Source: Wukongibacter sp050859025 (GTDB lineage Bacteria > Bacillota > Clostridia > Peptostreptococcales > Caminicellaceae). Taken from it: 64,000 bases of DNA. The stretch covers positions 2,542,001 through 2,606,000 of the forward strand of contig NZ_CP138200.1 in NCBI RefSeq assembly GCF_050859025.1. The letters run 5' to 3'. The notes beneath the pieces are model-generated. The model had not been told where the DNA came from. It saw only the letters and a list, made by a program, of their open reading frames with translations, and did no database searches. Positions 44,585 to 53,796 of the stretch are shown here, in pieces; the first letter of the stretch is position 1, and each line of letters opens with the position of its first letter. Made by a program: the position numbers and the translations under genes.

Positions 44585-44664
44585 TAGGGAAAGTCAACTT
44601 TGAGAATCTTTATAAAAGACCTTGTTTTAAATTGAAATGAGAAAATATTAAGGGGTGAGCTAAT

Positions 44665-44952
44665 ATGGCAAATAATTTGAAAAATCTGAGCTATGAGGAT
44701 ATTGAGAAAAAGTTTAAGGAATTATTAGTAGAATATGCAATAGTTACTGTGTCTCCAGAAGAAGTTAATATGGATGATAAAATTGAAAATACCTTTGTGA
44801 ATTCCATACTTTTTATTAAGATTGTAGTTGCCTTGGAAACGGAGTTTCAATTTGAATTTGAAGATGAAGATCTCAATGCCGATAGTTATACGACATTACA
44901 TGATATTGTAGGATATGTTGAAAGAAAAATTAAATCTAGAGATAGCATATGA
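44665..44952 (+). CDS. Acyl carrier protein
   Basis: 95 residues. Putative phosphopantetheine Ser47 in TFVNSILFIK (GxDSL has become VNSI), followed by ALETEFQFEFEDEDL. Its stop overlaps the start of the next B12 radical-SAM gene (ATGA), so the two are coupled and that enzyme probably acts on its cargo. AAGGGGTGAG precedes the ATG. Confidence 0.86.
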   Translation: MANNLKNLSYEDIEKKFKELLVEYAIVTVSPEEVNMDDKIENTFVNSILFIKIVVALETEFQFEFEDEDLNADSYTTLHDIVGYVERKIKSRDSI

Positions 44953-46586
44953 AGAGAATGAGAATACTTCTATTTGCCCTGTACTGTGATGGTATGTGGG
45001 AGGTACATGAAGAAATCGGAATATGTTATATAACTGCATATCTTAGAGAGCGTGGCTACGAAGTCATATTAAAAAGTATTGGAATAGACTCCTTAAATTA
45101 CTCTGAAATCACTGAGCTTGCTCCAGATGTTATAGGTATACCTGTCTATGATGCCAATAAAATGGGAGTATATGAGGCTTGTATAGAGCTTAGGAAGCTT
45201 CTACCAGATACTATTATATGTATAGGAGGAAGTGTGCCTACATGTTATGGTAAAGATGTATTGGTAGAATGTCCCGAGGTTGATATTGCAATCAAGGGAG
45301 AAGGGGAGCATACTTTTTATGAAATGCTTTTAAAATTGGAGAGCGGAGATAGCTTAGATGGGGTCAAAGGTATAATTTTCCGTAAAGGTAGAGAGATTGC
45401 AGAAAATGCAGTACGCCCTCTAATAGAGAATATGGACAGCCTGCCTTTTCCTGCAAGGGATATGCTAGAGGAAAAGAATATAAAGGTTGCACAAATTTCT
45501 ACCTCAAGGGGATGTACAGCAAGGTGCAGTTTTTGTGCCTCCAAGCTATATTGGACAAGATGGAGGGGGAGGAGTGTCGAGAACGTAGTAGATGAAATTC
45601 AACATATCATCAACAAACATGGTATAAGAGCATTTAATTTTATTGATGGTAGCTTTGAGGATCCAGGAAATGATTTTAAAAGGATATATAGTATTGCGAA
45701 GGGGATTTTGGATAGCGGATTGACAATATCATATTATGTTCACATGAGAGCAGAATTTTTCAAAATGGTTAGTCCAGATTTGATTGAGACCTTAAAGAAA
45801 TCTGGACTGGTGACGGCTTGTATTGGTCTGGAGTCAGCTAATGAAGAGGATTTAAGGCTATATAATAAAAATGCTAGTATTGATGATATGGAGAAAGCAA
45901 TTGATGTTTTAAAGCAATATGACATAAACTTGGATCCAGGCTTTATAAATTTCAATCCCTATTCAACCTTTGACAAGTTGAAAAAGAACATTGATTTTCT
46001 CGAAAAGCACGGTTTTGCTGCCAATCCCGATTACATTATCAAAAGTAGCAGGATTTATCGAGGAACTACATTGTATAGAAAGACCTCCAGTGACAATTTG
46101 ATGAGGAATAAAGAAATTTATGAGTGTGGATTTATTTTCTCAGACCCAAGAATAAAGGAGCTTTACGAATATACCTTTCTATACTTAAAGGGAGAAGATC
46201 CTTCAAATGTTTCTATTTTTAGAGCAATTTGCCATGGTTCAAGCTTTAATAATGTAGGGATTTCATGTATGAAAAAGTTATTTTTAAATCATTCTCTTAT
46301 TGAGGCATATGAAATTATGAGGGAATATGAGATTGAGTGCAAGAACATTGGTTCATCCGTAAACAAAAGTAATTCTATTTGGTTTAGGAATATTATTAAG
46401 CTTGCAGAGGAAGGATGGGACAGCAGGAAGGCAGATGAAATATCAAATAAATACCTTTCTAAGGAGTATCTGAAAGACATAGCTAGAGGTTTTCAATATC
46501 AAAATGAAAGACTAAGAAGTAGATTGTTCAAATTAGACCTGAAGAAGGAATTTTTAGATTTACAAAAATTTATCCTTCAATATTAG
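44949..46586 (+). CDS. Cobalamin-binding-type radical SAM enzyme (pair member 1)
   Basis: 545 residues. N-terminal B12-type domain (ICIGGSVPTCYG, IKGEGEHTF), then RGCTARCSFC with C189, C193 and C196. The gene at 48372 has the same Cys numbering and shares WRGRS, SFEDP, GLESANEEDLRLYNK/GVEAANETDRKIYNK and FINFNPYSTF, so the two are paralogues. The long C-terminal part (~200 residues) is helical. A strong terminator follows. Likely methylation of, or a radical change to, the acyl group on the ACP it overlaps. Confidence 0.9.
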   Translation: MKRMRILLFALYCDGMWEVHEEIGICYITAYLRERGYEVILKSIGIDSLNYSEITELAPDVIGIPVYDANKMGVYEACIELRKLLPDTIICIGGSVPTCYGKDVLVECPEVDIAIKGEGEHTFYEMLLKLESGDSLDGVKGIIFRKGREIAENAVRPLIENMDSLPFPARDMLEEKNIKVAQISTSRGCTARCSFCASKLYWTRWRGRSVENVVDEIQHIINKHGIRAFNFIDGSFEDPGNDFKRIYSIAKGILDSGLTISYYVHMRAEFFKMVSPDLIETLKKSGLVTACIGLESANEEDLRLYNKNASIDDMEKAIDVLKQYDINLDPGFINFNPYSTFDKLKKNIDFLEKHGFAANPDYIIKSSRIYRGTTLYRKTSSDNLMRNKEIYECGFIFSDPRIKELYEYTFLYLKGEDPSNVSIFRAICHGSSFNNVGISCMKKLFLNHSLIEAYEIMREYEIECKNIGSSVNKSNSIWFRNIIKLAEEGWDSRKADEISNKYLSKEYLKDIARGFQYQNERLRSRLFKLDLKKEFLDLQKFILQY

Positions 46587-46642
46587 TTGGAAGCTCAGTG
46601 TGATGTTGTAGTGGAAAAGATTTGCGGTTTGACTGATTATGG

Positions 46643-46697
46643 CTGATGATAAAGGTAAGAGTTGTAAACTTTTGCCTTTATCATCAGTAATTTTTTT
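46643..46697 (+). terminator. Strong rho-independent terminator
   Basis: CTGATGATAAAGG (46643-46655) pairs perfectly with CCTTTATCATCAG (46675-46687), with further pairing inside the loop, followed by TAATTTTTTT. Confidence 0.88.
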
Positions 46698-46719
46698 CTA
46701 TTTATTTTATACAAATATA

Positions 46720-46746
46720 TTGTTCTTCTTGTTGCTTGGATATTAT
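46720..46746 (+). promoter_or_regulatory. Possible promoter after the terminator
   Basis: TTGTTC (46720-46725) and TATTAT (46741-46746) resemble -35 and -10 boxes but with a 15-base spacer, shorter than ideal. A promoter is expected here because a strong terminator lies just upstream and a methyltransferase gene begins at 46804. Confidence 0.3.
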
Positions 46747-46803
46747 CACGAATTTTACATTAGTGAATATAGGGAAGGACGGACTTAGTTATGAGGTGAG
46801 AAT

Positions 46804-47628
46804 ATGGCGTACAAATTTCAAGTTAACAGAGAGATTATAGAAAATGTTATTAATGATTTAAAAGAGGAGTGTTTTATTCCAAAGAACTCGGTCTTTCGTT
46901 ATGAAGCAAACTGTAATCCAATAAATGATATATATTATAATGATTACAGTTTTCTTGATGCCTTGGGACATTACAGATCGGTAGAAACAGTTAATGAAAT
47001 ACTTGACTTGTTAAAAGCAAAAAAGATTGTTAGTGATGATGCAGAATATTCTTCTACCATATTTGATGCTCTTACTTACAAAGTAAAGAGTAACTTCGTT
47101 GTTCCATGGATGTCGTTTACACCGACAATGGAGAGACTTGTATATATGCTAACTCATTTGAATAATCCTTCAAAAGTAATTTCAATAGGTGTAAACTGCG
47201 GATATACATTGGCATGGATAGCTGGAGCATTTTGGAAAGGGCTTAGCTCCAAAGAGTTCTCAGAAATCTATGCGGTGGATTTAAATCCAGCGTTAATTAA
47301 AATTGCAAAGAGAAATTTTGAATGTTTGGATATACAGGCTTCCACAGAGTTTATAGCAGGAGACGGATATGCTGTATTGGACAAATTTGAGGATGAGTAT
47401 TTTGATTATGTCTTTTTAGATACTAGAAATAGTTTCAGAACTTTGGAGAAGCTTTATAAGAAGCTTAAAAAAGGTGGATGGCTCCTTATGCATAATGCTT
47501 CAGATCGTCATTTTGAAAAGAGAATGGCACCATATCTTGAGTTTGTTAGGGATAAGCAACGTTTTTCCGAGAGCATATTGTTCAGTATAGATACTAAAGG
47601 CTTGGAATTATCCATAAAATGTCCTTAG
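46804..47628 (+). CDS. SAM-dependent methyltransferase (O-methyltransferase-like)
   Basis: 274 residues. A class I methyltransferase core begins at about 120: VISIGVNCGYTLAWIAG (SAM loop), then YAVDLNPALIKIAKRNFE (acidic residue for the ribose), IAGDGYAVL and FDYVFLDTRN. The N-terminal ~115 residues are helical and probably shape the substrate pocket. It overlaps the next methyltransferase gene by 10 bases, so the two are coupled. The methyl acceptor (oxygen, nitrogen or carbon) is not certain. GAGGTGAG precedes the ATG. Confidence 0.82.
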   Translation: MAYKFQVNREIIENVINDLKEECFIPKNSVFRYEANCNPINDIYYNDYSFLDALGHYRSVETVNEILDLLKAKKIVSDDAEYSSTIFDALTYKVKSNFVVPWMSFTPTMERLVYMLTHLNNPSKVISIGVNCGYTLAWIAGAFWKGLSSKEFSEIYAVDLNPALIKIAKRNFECLDIQASTEFIAGDGYAVLDKFEDEYFDYVFLDTRNSFRTLEKLYKKLKKGGWLLMHNASDRHFEKRMAPYLEFVRDKQRFSESILFSIDTKGLELSIKCP

Positions 47629-48281
47629 AATACAATATTTCAAATAAATTTTATGGGGTGATTTCTATAGATAATGTTGCGAAATATATAGAAAGCTTTA
47701 TATCCTTGGATAACGATCATTTAGCAACTATATTACTAGAAGAAGAGAGAAGAGTCGGAATCAATCCTAGCGTTGGCATAGAGGTAGGAAAGGTACTTGG
47801 ATTACTTATTCGCATGATTAATGCTAAGAAAGTACTAGAATTCGGCACGTGTTTAGGCTTTTCAACAGTATGTATGGGTCAAGCGTTACTGGAAACAGGT
47901 GGAAAGCTAATATCGGTAGAAAAGGATAAGGATTTGTATGAGGATACAAAAAAAAATATAGAATTGGCAGGTGTATTTGAGATAGTAGAATTAATATGTG
48001 GAGATGCAGAGAAAGCAATAAAGGAAATTAATGGACCCTTTGATATAATTCTACAAGACTCAAGCAAATCAGTATATACAAACATGTTAGAAGAATGTAT
48101 TAAGCTAACACGTAAGGGTGGATTGATAATTGCCGATGATACTCTATTTAAGCCTATGGGGATGCCGGCACAGCTCAGCGAACCTGTTCATAAATATAAT
48201 GAAATGGTTTTTTCTGATAAACGTCTTTATAGTATAATACTCCCCATCGGAGACGGAGTTACTATTAGCACAAAGCTGTAG
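47619..48281 (+). CDS. Family 3 O-methyltransferase
   Basis: 220 residues of the caffeoyl-CoA/catechol O-methyltransferase family: VLEFGTCLGFSTVCMGQAL, ISVEKDKDLYEDTKKNIELAG, and IILQDSSKSVYTNMLE where the metal-binding DADK of the family is QDSSK, then GGLIIADDTLFKP. The loss of the first Asp may weaken metal dependence. It would O-methylate a hydroxyl group, perhaps on an aromatic unit. The ATG at 47619 has only a weak ribosome binding site and relies on overlap with the upstream gene. Confidence 0.85.
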   Translation: MSLEYNISNKFYGVISIDNVAKYIESFISLDNDHLATILLEEERRVGINPSVGIEVGKVLGLLIRMINAKKVLEFGTCLGFSTVCMGQALLETGGKLISVEKDKDLYEDTKKNIELAGVFEIVELICGDAEKAIKEINGPFDIILQDSSKSVYTNMLEECIKLTRKGGLIIADDTLFKPMGMPAQLSEPVHKYNEMVFSDKRLYSIILPIGDGVTISTKL

Positions 48282-48371
48282 GCAGAGTATATATGATATT
48301 GAAATCGAATACATAGTATTGAATCGTTGACCGAATAGGTGGTCTTTCAACTAGGGGAAGGAGGCCTGATA

Positions 48372-49991
48372 GTGGACAAGGTTAAGGTATTGTTACTAGC
48401 AGTATACAATAATCAGATGAATGAAATTCTTGAAGAGATAGGGATTGGATCTATAGCAGCATATTTGAGAGAAAATGGATATGAAGTAATGTTGATGGGA
48501 GCAAATGTAAGTAGAATAAACTATGAAAAGATTGTAGATTTTGCCCCTGATATTGTAGGATTGCCTACTTATACAGTTTCTAAGAAATCCGTATATTCAG
48601 TTTGTAAAAGGATAAGGGAATGGGTTCCTAAAGTGCATATATGCTTAGGAGGATTATTTCCGACCTACTACCATAGGGAGATACTAAGAGAAAATCCTGA
48701 TATAGACTTTATTGCTAGAGGGGAAGGGGAGCTTGTTCTTCTCGGGTTGGCAGAGTGTTTAAATGAAGGTAGCAGCTTGTCAGATGTAAAGGGGTTGACC
48801 TATAGACAGGGAGCTGAGATTTGCGTGAACGAAGATCAGGAGATTGTTAAGGATATGGATAAAATGCCCTTCCCACATAAAGATATTGTTGTTGACAATA
48901 AGTTAAAGCATGTACTGATTTCTACATCTAGAGGATGTACAAGCAATTGTAGTTTTTGTGTATCAAGGAACTTCTGGGGTAAATGGCGTGGAAGAAGTTC
49001 TAAAAGTATTATCAATGAAATCAAGCATATTGTAGAAAATTACAGTATATACAGTTTTGACTTTGTGGATAGCAGCTTTGAGGATCCAGACCCTAACTGT
49101 AATAGAATGATAGATATTGCCAAAGAGATTATTAAAGAAAATCTAAACATCTCATACTATGCCCAGATGCGTTCAGATTTTTGTAGAAAAGCTACGCCAG
49201 CGATAATGGATATTCTAAAAAAGTCAGGTCTATGCGGAGTGTTTCTCGGGGTTGAAGCAGCCAATGAAACTGACAGAAAAATTTACAATAAAATAGCTAC
49301 GGTTGAAGATAATTACAAAGCTATAGAACTATTTGAGAAATATGATATTGGTGTAAGTATCGGATTTATCAACTTTAATCCATATTCAACCTTTGAGTCA
49401 CTGCATAGTAATATACAGTTTCTTGAGAAACATAACTATGCTAGATTCTTTGATAAAGTCGAGAGCAGGTTTATTATATATAATAATAAGACCAGATTGT
49501 ATGAAAGACTAGTAAGGGATAATTTAATAAAGGAGAGAGATGATCCTTTTTGTTTTGATTATGAATTTGTTGATGAAAGAATAAAAAAGCTCTCTGACTT
49601 TTTGGCGGACTATTTTGAAAGAATGCGTGAAGATAGCGATAACTACTATGGGAAACTGAACAACTACAACTATATGCATATGAATGCAATTCAGCAATTT
49701 ACAAGACTTTTTACTTCTCTAAAGGATAATAGTGCATATAGAGTGGTTAAGGAACATGAGGTTAAAGTCAAAAATATTCTTTCTGATTTAAATAGAGTAA
49801 ATAGCGATTGGTTTAAAAAGCTACTACATCTTGCGGAGAATGGATGGGATGAATGGACAGCATTGGAGATTATGGATAGGGCATTAAATAAAAGCTACTT
49901 AAGTAATACCCTCAGTAGCTTAAACAATGAGAAACATAGTTTATATAAAAATCTGCTTGAAATTAAATCAGAATATATAAAGTATTTCTAA
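48372..49991 (+). CDS. Cobalamin-binding-type radical SAM enzyme (pair member 2)
   Basis: 539 residues, paralogue of the gene at 44949 with the same cluster Cys positions (C189, C193, C196 in RGCTSNCSFC). The B12-type domain has ICLGGLFPTYYH and ARGEGELV. The GTG at 48372, seven bases after GGGGAAGGAGG, fits better than the GTG at 48339, which precedes that site. The arrangement B12 enzyme - two methyltransferases - B12 enzyme suggests that the four act in series on one intermediate. Confidence 0.9.
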   Translation: MDKVKVLLLAVYNNQMNEILEEIGIGSIAAYLRENGYEVMLMGANVSRINYEKIVDFAPDIVGLPTYTVSKKSVYSVCKRIREWVPKVHICLGGLFPTYYHREILRENPDIDFIARGEGELVLLGLAECLNEGSSLSDVKGLTYRQGAEICVNEDQEIVKDMDKMPFPHKDIVVDNKLKHVLISTSRGCTSNCSFCVSRNFWGKWRGRSSKSIINEIKHIVENYSIYSFDFVDSSFEDPDPNCNRMIDIAKEIIKENLNISYYAQMRSDFCRKATPAIMDILKKSGLCGVFLGVEAANETDRKIYNKIATVEDNYKAIELFEKYDIGVSIGFINFNPYSTFESLHSNIQFLEKHNYARFFDKVESRFIIYNNKTRLYERLVRDNLIKERDDPFCFDYEFVDERIKKLSDFLADYFERMREDSDNYYGKLNNYNYMHMNAIQQFTRLFTSLKDNSAYRVVKEHEVKVKNILSDLNRVNSDWFKKLLHLAENGWDEWTALEIMDRALNKSYLSNTLSSLNNEKHSLYKNLLEIKSEYIKYF

Positions 49992-50004
49992 TTTTTTTAT
50001 CTGT

Positions 50005-50049
50005 ATAGAACACACCTATAAAGATATAAATTAAGTTCTACTATATAGA
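50005..50049 (+). repeat. Partial type E element
   Basis: TATAGAACACACC through ATATAAATTAAGTTCTACTATATAG matches one arm of the type E element (reverse complement of 44481-44520). It directly abuts the type D copy 2, so elements are nested or stacked here. Confidence 0.5.
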
Positions 50050-50219
50050 TGTGTGATTGAGAAGTTCAACCTACTCAGGTGGCTACTGAGAATCCTTTTA
50101 GACCATGTAAGCAATCCATTTTTCTATATAATTTTAAAGGAAAAAAGGTTGATTGAAATTGCTCAAAAGGAAACCTCAGAGTTTATCCTCGTTTATCAAG
50201 TTTCTGAGTCGCACATCTT
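50044..50219 (+). repeat. 176-bp palindromic element, type D, copy 2
   Basis: It aligns to 4943-5120 at both ends: TATAGATGTGTGATTGAGAAGTT at the left and AAAAGGAAACCTCAGAGT plus a CACATCT end at the right, while the middle differs. GATGTGTGA pairs with TCGCACATC by keeping pairing through a T-G wobble where copy 1 has T-A. The short open frame inside it is not a gene. Confidence 0.8.
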
Positions 50220-50258
50220 TGTAAGAAAAAAACAAATAATTTATGTGAGGTGTTAAAT

Positions 50259-50768
50259 ATGAACATCGATGTAATTGAAAAGGATGCCTTTAAAGTTATG
50301 GGTTTTGCTGTAAAGACAAAAATCTGGAGATCAGGTGTAGCCATTGGAAGATTATTACGAAAAATTGATAAAAAAGGAACACATGAGAACATTCCAAATA
50401 GGGTTGATCCTGATATTCTTTACGGTATAAGTATTGATTTTTTGAAAAATAAAGGGGTATGTTCATACATGTTTGCTGCTGAAGTAAGTACATTTAAGAA
50501 CCTTCCGAAGGACATGGAAACTAGAACTATACCAGCATGTAAATATGTCCGTTTTTTTGTAAGTCCAAAGGATGAGAATATAGCGAAGATACTTAATGTA
50601 AAAAATAGAAAAAATTATGGAGCCCTTATCAGAGGTGCATATAGGTATCTGCAAGAGAAGTGGATTCCTGAATCAGGATATAAACGAGCCGATATATCGG
50701 AAGTTTTTGAAATATACGATTTGAAAGATATAGAAGAAGGAATTTATGTATGTGTTCCTATTGAATAA
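50259..50768 (+). CDS. GyrI-like small-molecule (effector-binding) domain protein
   Basis: 169 residues of the GyrI/AraC effector-binding type: an N-terminal FKVMGFAVKTKIW strand, a central YGISIDFLKNKGVCSYMFAAEV and a late FEIYDLKDIEEGIYVCVPIE. No DNA-binding domain. Stand-alone members bind drugs or metabolites and can act as sequestering, resistance or sensing proteins. The ATG at 50259 has GAGGTG six bases upstream. It sits alone between repeat elements, so it may be a mobile cassette. Confidence 0.72.
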   Translation: MNIDVIEKDAFKVMGFAVKTKIWRSGVAIGRLLRKIDKKGTHENIPNRVDPDILYGISIDFLKNKGVCSYMFAAEVSTFKNLPKDMETRTIPACKYVRFFVSPKDENIAKILNVKNRKNYGALIRGAYRYLQEKWIPESGYKRADISEVFEIYDLKDIEEGIYVCVPIE

Positions 50769-50799
50769 TATCATTGTATATTATGAAGGCAAGTCAGTG

Positions 50800-50905
50800 A
50801 TAGAGATAAGCAACTTCAAGGTTAAATAAATTTCTGTGAAAAAATGTAGAAGTATTCATTATTTTCACAAAAATTTATTTCAAATATTAATGTTGTTTAT
50901 CTATA
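50800..50905 (+). repeat. Type C palindromic element, copy 1
   Basis: ATAGAGATAAGCAAC at the left and GTTGTTTATCTATA at the right, with GTGAAAATAAT pairing in the middle. The first ~85 bases are identical to 53490-53595 apart from single changes. Confidence 0.85.
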
Positions 50906-50953
50906 GAAAATACCTAAAAATCTCCTTTCAATTATAGAAGGAGATTTTCTATA
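50902..50953 (+). terminator. Short TATAGA-bounded hairpin, terminator-like
   Basis: TATAGAAAAT and ATTTTCTATA are the ends. Inside, AAAATCTCCTT (50917-50927) pairs perfectly with AAGGAGATTTT (50938-50948). It shares its first TATA with the end of the type C element. It could block read-through or hide the following ribosome binding site. Confidence 0.5.
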
Positions 50954-50967
50954 ACGGGGGGATGCTT

Positions 50968-52338
50968 TTGGATGAAAATAGAAAGATAGATGCTCGGAAT
51001 GTTGAAGATATATTGCCACTGACACCTATGCAAAAATCAATGTTATTTATGCTGCTTATGAATCCTTCCGGGGATTTTTATTTTGAACAACAAAGGTATA
51101 GACTTTCAGGTCACATCATAGCTGAGTTGGTGGAGAAAGCATGGGCTTTTGTTGCTAATAATAATGAAATGCTGAGGACAGTTTTTAGATGGAAGGGTTT
51201 AGAAAATCCTGTTCAAATTATACTTAGAGAAAAAAAAATACCAGTAAAGTATATTGATCTATCTCATAGCACAGATTGCAATGAATTATCTGATAGCATT
51301 GAATTGCAAGAATGGAAAAACAAGGTGGATATTACTACAGATCCTTTTAGAATTGTATTGTGTAAGCTATCAGAAATAGAATATCATATGATTCTAAGTA
51401 CCCACCATATTATATTGGATGGTTGGAGTAATGCAATAATGCTTAAGGAATTTTATAATGCTTATCATTGTATATACTTTGGAAGTACATTGAATAGAAA
51501 GCCTAAAGTGAGATATAGGGAATATATTCAGTGGCTGTTAAAACAAAGGAAAGATAAAGCAGTAGAGCAATGGAAAAAATATCTAAGCGGCTATTCACAT
51601 TACTCCACCCTTCCTGAGTTAAGCATTAGGCCACCAGAAAATTATAAAATAGACATTTATTCCTATCCTTTCAAAGGCGATCTTATGAAAGCTGTAGAGA
51701 GTTTTACCCAGAAACATGGAATCACACTGGCAGCCCTCTTTTACAGTGTATGGGGAATATTACAAATGCAAGCTTGTAGAACGTGGGATTTGATTTTCGG
51801 AATAACGGTATCGGGTAGAAGTCCGGAGGTGGAAGGAATAGAGGAATTGATAGGAGTATTTATCAAAACCCTTCCAATGAGAATAAAGGCATCTCCACAT
51901 GAAAAGATTATTGATTTAGTTGGGCAGGTAAGCTCAGACCTTGTTGATATAGAAAGTACTCAGATTGTGGAGTTATCAGACATTATGCCCTACAGTGATA
52001 ACGATAGCAGAATAACTATGGAAACAGCAGTAGTTATTCAGAATTATCCACTGGAGAAGAAGCTTTTGAGTTGCTTTGATGGGATTCTTAAGCTTGAGCT
52101 ATTTTCTTCACGGTATGCAACTAACTTTGATGTAGTGCTTGGAATAAAGCTATTTCCCGATTATTGTGAAGCTGAATTCAGTTTTAACTGCAATATTTAT
52201 AGCTTAGAACAGATACAAGAATTGTGTAGAAAATATATATCTATTATAGAAACGGTTATTAACATTTTTGATGGAGAAAGTAATAAATATGATGTGACAA
52301 TTCAAGACATTTTTAAGAGATATGAAGAAAATGCTTAA
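50968..52338 (+). CDS. Stand-alone NRPS condensation domain
   Basis: 456 residues, one complete C domain. DILPLTPMQKSMLF is motif C1, the active site HHIILDG is at H146-H147 to G152 and ELIGVFIKTLPMR is a late core motif. No A or PCP is attached. It must join partners in trans, probably using the free carriers or the PCP of the gene at 53797. GGGGGG abuts the ATG at 50962, so the TTG at 50968 with six-base spacing is preferred. Confidence 0.9.
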   Translation: MDENRKIDARNVEDILPLTPMQKSMLFMLLMNPSGDFYFEQQRYRLSGHIIAELVEKAWAFVANNNEMLRTVFRWKGLENPVQIILREKKIPVKYIDLSHSTDCNELSDSIELQEWKNKVDITTDPFRIVLCKLSEIEYHMILSTHHIILDGWSNAIMLKEFYNAYHCIYFGSTLNRKPKVRYREYIQWLLKQRKDKAVEQWKKYLSGYSHYSTLPELSIRPPENYKIDIYSYPFKGDLMKAVESFTQKHGITLAALFYSVWGILQMQACRTWDLIFGITVSGRSPEVEGIEELIGVFIKTLPMRIKASPHEKIIDLVGQVSSDLVDIESTQIVELSDIMPYSDNDSRITMETAVVIQNYPLEKKLLSCFDGILKLELFSSRYATNFDVVLGIKLFPDYCEAEFSFNCNIYSLEQIQELCRKYISIIETVINIFDGESNKYDVTIQDIFKRYEENA

Positions 52339-52393
52339 CTGACTGAAACAGAATATCAAAATATTAGATAAAATATATGTGAGGTTGATTTAA

Positions 52394-53515
52394 ATGAAAT
52401 ATTTTAATGTTCCTGCGGATTTTAAAAATAATACTATTGACCAGTACGATAAACTGAATGATACATATAAGGATTCGAGAGTAACAGAGATTTATGGACA
52501 AATTACTGTTGAAAACATTTTCGGTTCTGGAAGACCTTGCGACATGATTCCAAAGGTTAATATGAATACATTAGAAAAGCATATAAAATATGCAAGACAA
52601 AAGAACATTGATTTCAGTTATACACTTAATGCCACCTGCTTAGGCAATAAAGAGTTTACTGAGGAAGGTATGGCTCAAATCGGTTCTTTTCTTGATCGCT
52701 TATATGAAATAGGTGTTACATCCTTAACAATTGCTATTCCATCATTAATAGAGTTCGTTAAACTATCAAAGTATAAATTTACTTTAAAGGCTTCGACATT
52801 ATGCAATATTATCAATGCTAATAAGGCAATGGGATATAAAAATCTTGGAGCCGACAGGATAGTTGTTCATGAATCAATTAACAGAGATTTTTCAACCTTG
52901 AAAAACATAAGAGAGACCTTCGGAGAAAGAGTTGAAATTATTGTAAATGTTATATGCCATAAAAACTGTATATTTCGTCCATTTCACCAAAATCAAGGTT
53001 CCCATGATATTGATATTGATTGTACAAGCACAAGATACTATCCACATAGATGCATGATGAAGAGGATAGAAGGAATAGAGAACTATTTGCAAATGAATTG
53101 GGTTAGGCCTGAAGATATAAAATATTATACGGATATAGGTATAAAATATTTTAAGGTTCAAGGTAGACATACGGTTGAAAGAGGAAACCCCGCTAAAACA
53201 ATAGAGTGTTATATGAAGGAAAGCTTTGATGGTAATCTTTTGGACTTACTTGATAATTTTTCCAATACAACTGCATTTAAAATACATATTGATAACAAGA
53301 AGTTGGATGGATACATAGACCCATTCTATAAAAATCCTAACTTTTGCAAAAATTATTGTCAACAATGTGGTTATTGCGTGAAATATGCAAAGAAAAGTAT
53401 TGATAGTCAAAAAGCCGAAGATATATTCCGAGGTGCAAGAGCTTTTTACGGAGAGTTTGATCAGTACAACAAAATGATAGAAAATTATAATAGAGATAAG
53501 CAACTTCAAGGTTAA
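52394..53515 (+). CDS. U32-type peptidase-like iron-sulfur protein
   Basis: 373 residues resembling the U32 (PrtC/RlhA/UbiU-UbiV) family: a barrel-like body with NLGADRIVVHESINRDFSTL, then Cys pairs in VICHKNCIFRPFH, HRCMMKR and NYCQQCGYCVKYA that could bind a 4Fe-4S cluster. Characterised members hydroxylate RNA or quinone precursors without oxygen, using prephenate. Such chemistry would fit an anaerobe, but the substrate here is unknown. The last eight codons and the stop come from the type C element at 53490, so the original C-terminus has probably been altered. Confidence 0.7.
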   Translation: MKYFNVPADFKNNTIDQYDKLNDTYKDSRVTEIYGQITVENIFGSGRPCDMIPKVNMNTLEKHIKYARQKNIDFSYTLNATCLGNKEFTEEGMAQIGSFLDRLYEIGVTSLTIAIPSLIEFVKLSKYKFTLKASTLCNIINANKAMGYKNLGADRIVVHESINRDFSTLKNIRETFGERVEIIVNVICHKNCIFRPFHQNQGSHDIDIDCTSTRYYPHRCMMKRIEGIENYLQMNWVRPEDIKYYTDIGIKYFKVQGRHTVERGNPAKTIECYMKESFDGNLLDLLDNFSNTTAFKIHIDNKKLDGYIDPFYKNPNFCKNYCQQCGYCVKYAKKSIDSQKAEDIFRGARAFYGEFDQYNKMIENYNRDKQLQG

Positions 53516-53595
53516 ATAAATTTCTGTGAAAAAATGTAGAAGTATTCATTATTTTCACAAAAACTTATTTTGAATCTCAATGTTGTTTATCTATA
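53490..53595 (+). repeat. Type C palindromic element, copy 2, overlapping a gene end
   Basis: Nearly identical to 50800-50905. Its left end encodes the final residues NRDKQLQG and the TAA stop of the U32-like gene. Confidence 0.87.
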
Positions 53596-53694
53596 GATAT
53601 CCAACCTCAAAACTAAAAATATTCATCGAAAAATAATGAACGTTTCAACATTTTTTTAGATGAATATTTTAAACATCGACGTTGGTTATCTATA
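53592..53694 (+). repeat. Type C-related palindromic element
   Basis: TATAGATATCCAAC at the left and GTTGGTTATCTATA at the right, AAAATATTCATC pairing with GATGAATATTTT, and a loop containing GAACGTTTCAAC. It shares its first TATA with the preceding element. The 281-base gap here holds only elements. Confidence 0.75.
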
Positions 53695-53796
53695 TAACAG
53701 AAAAGAGTTTTTACAAGAAGGTTAGAATAAGAGGTTATCTCAATGAGAAGTAATCATTTTGAAGTTCAATTTTTCTAATGATAGTGAGGAATGTGT

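Noticed and set aside
50053..50256. 67-residue open frame on the + strand
   Set aside because: It lies almost wholly in type D repeat copy 2, has no convincing ribosome binding site and the frame is not kept in the other copies.
9116..53694. CRISPR array from the regularly recurring repeats
   Set aside because: The repeats are dispersed, palindromic and of several types, with no short regular spacers and no cas genes.
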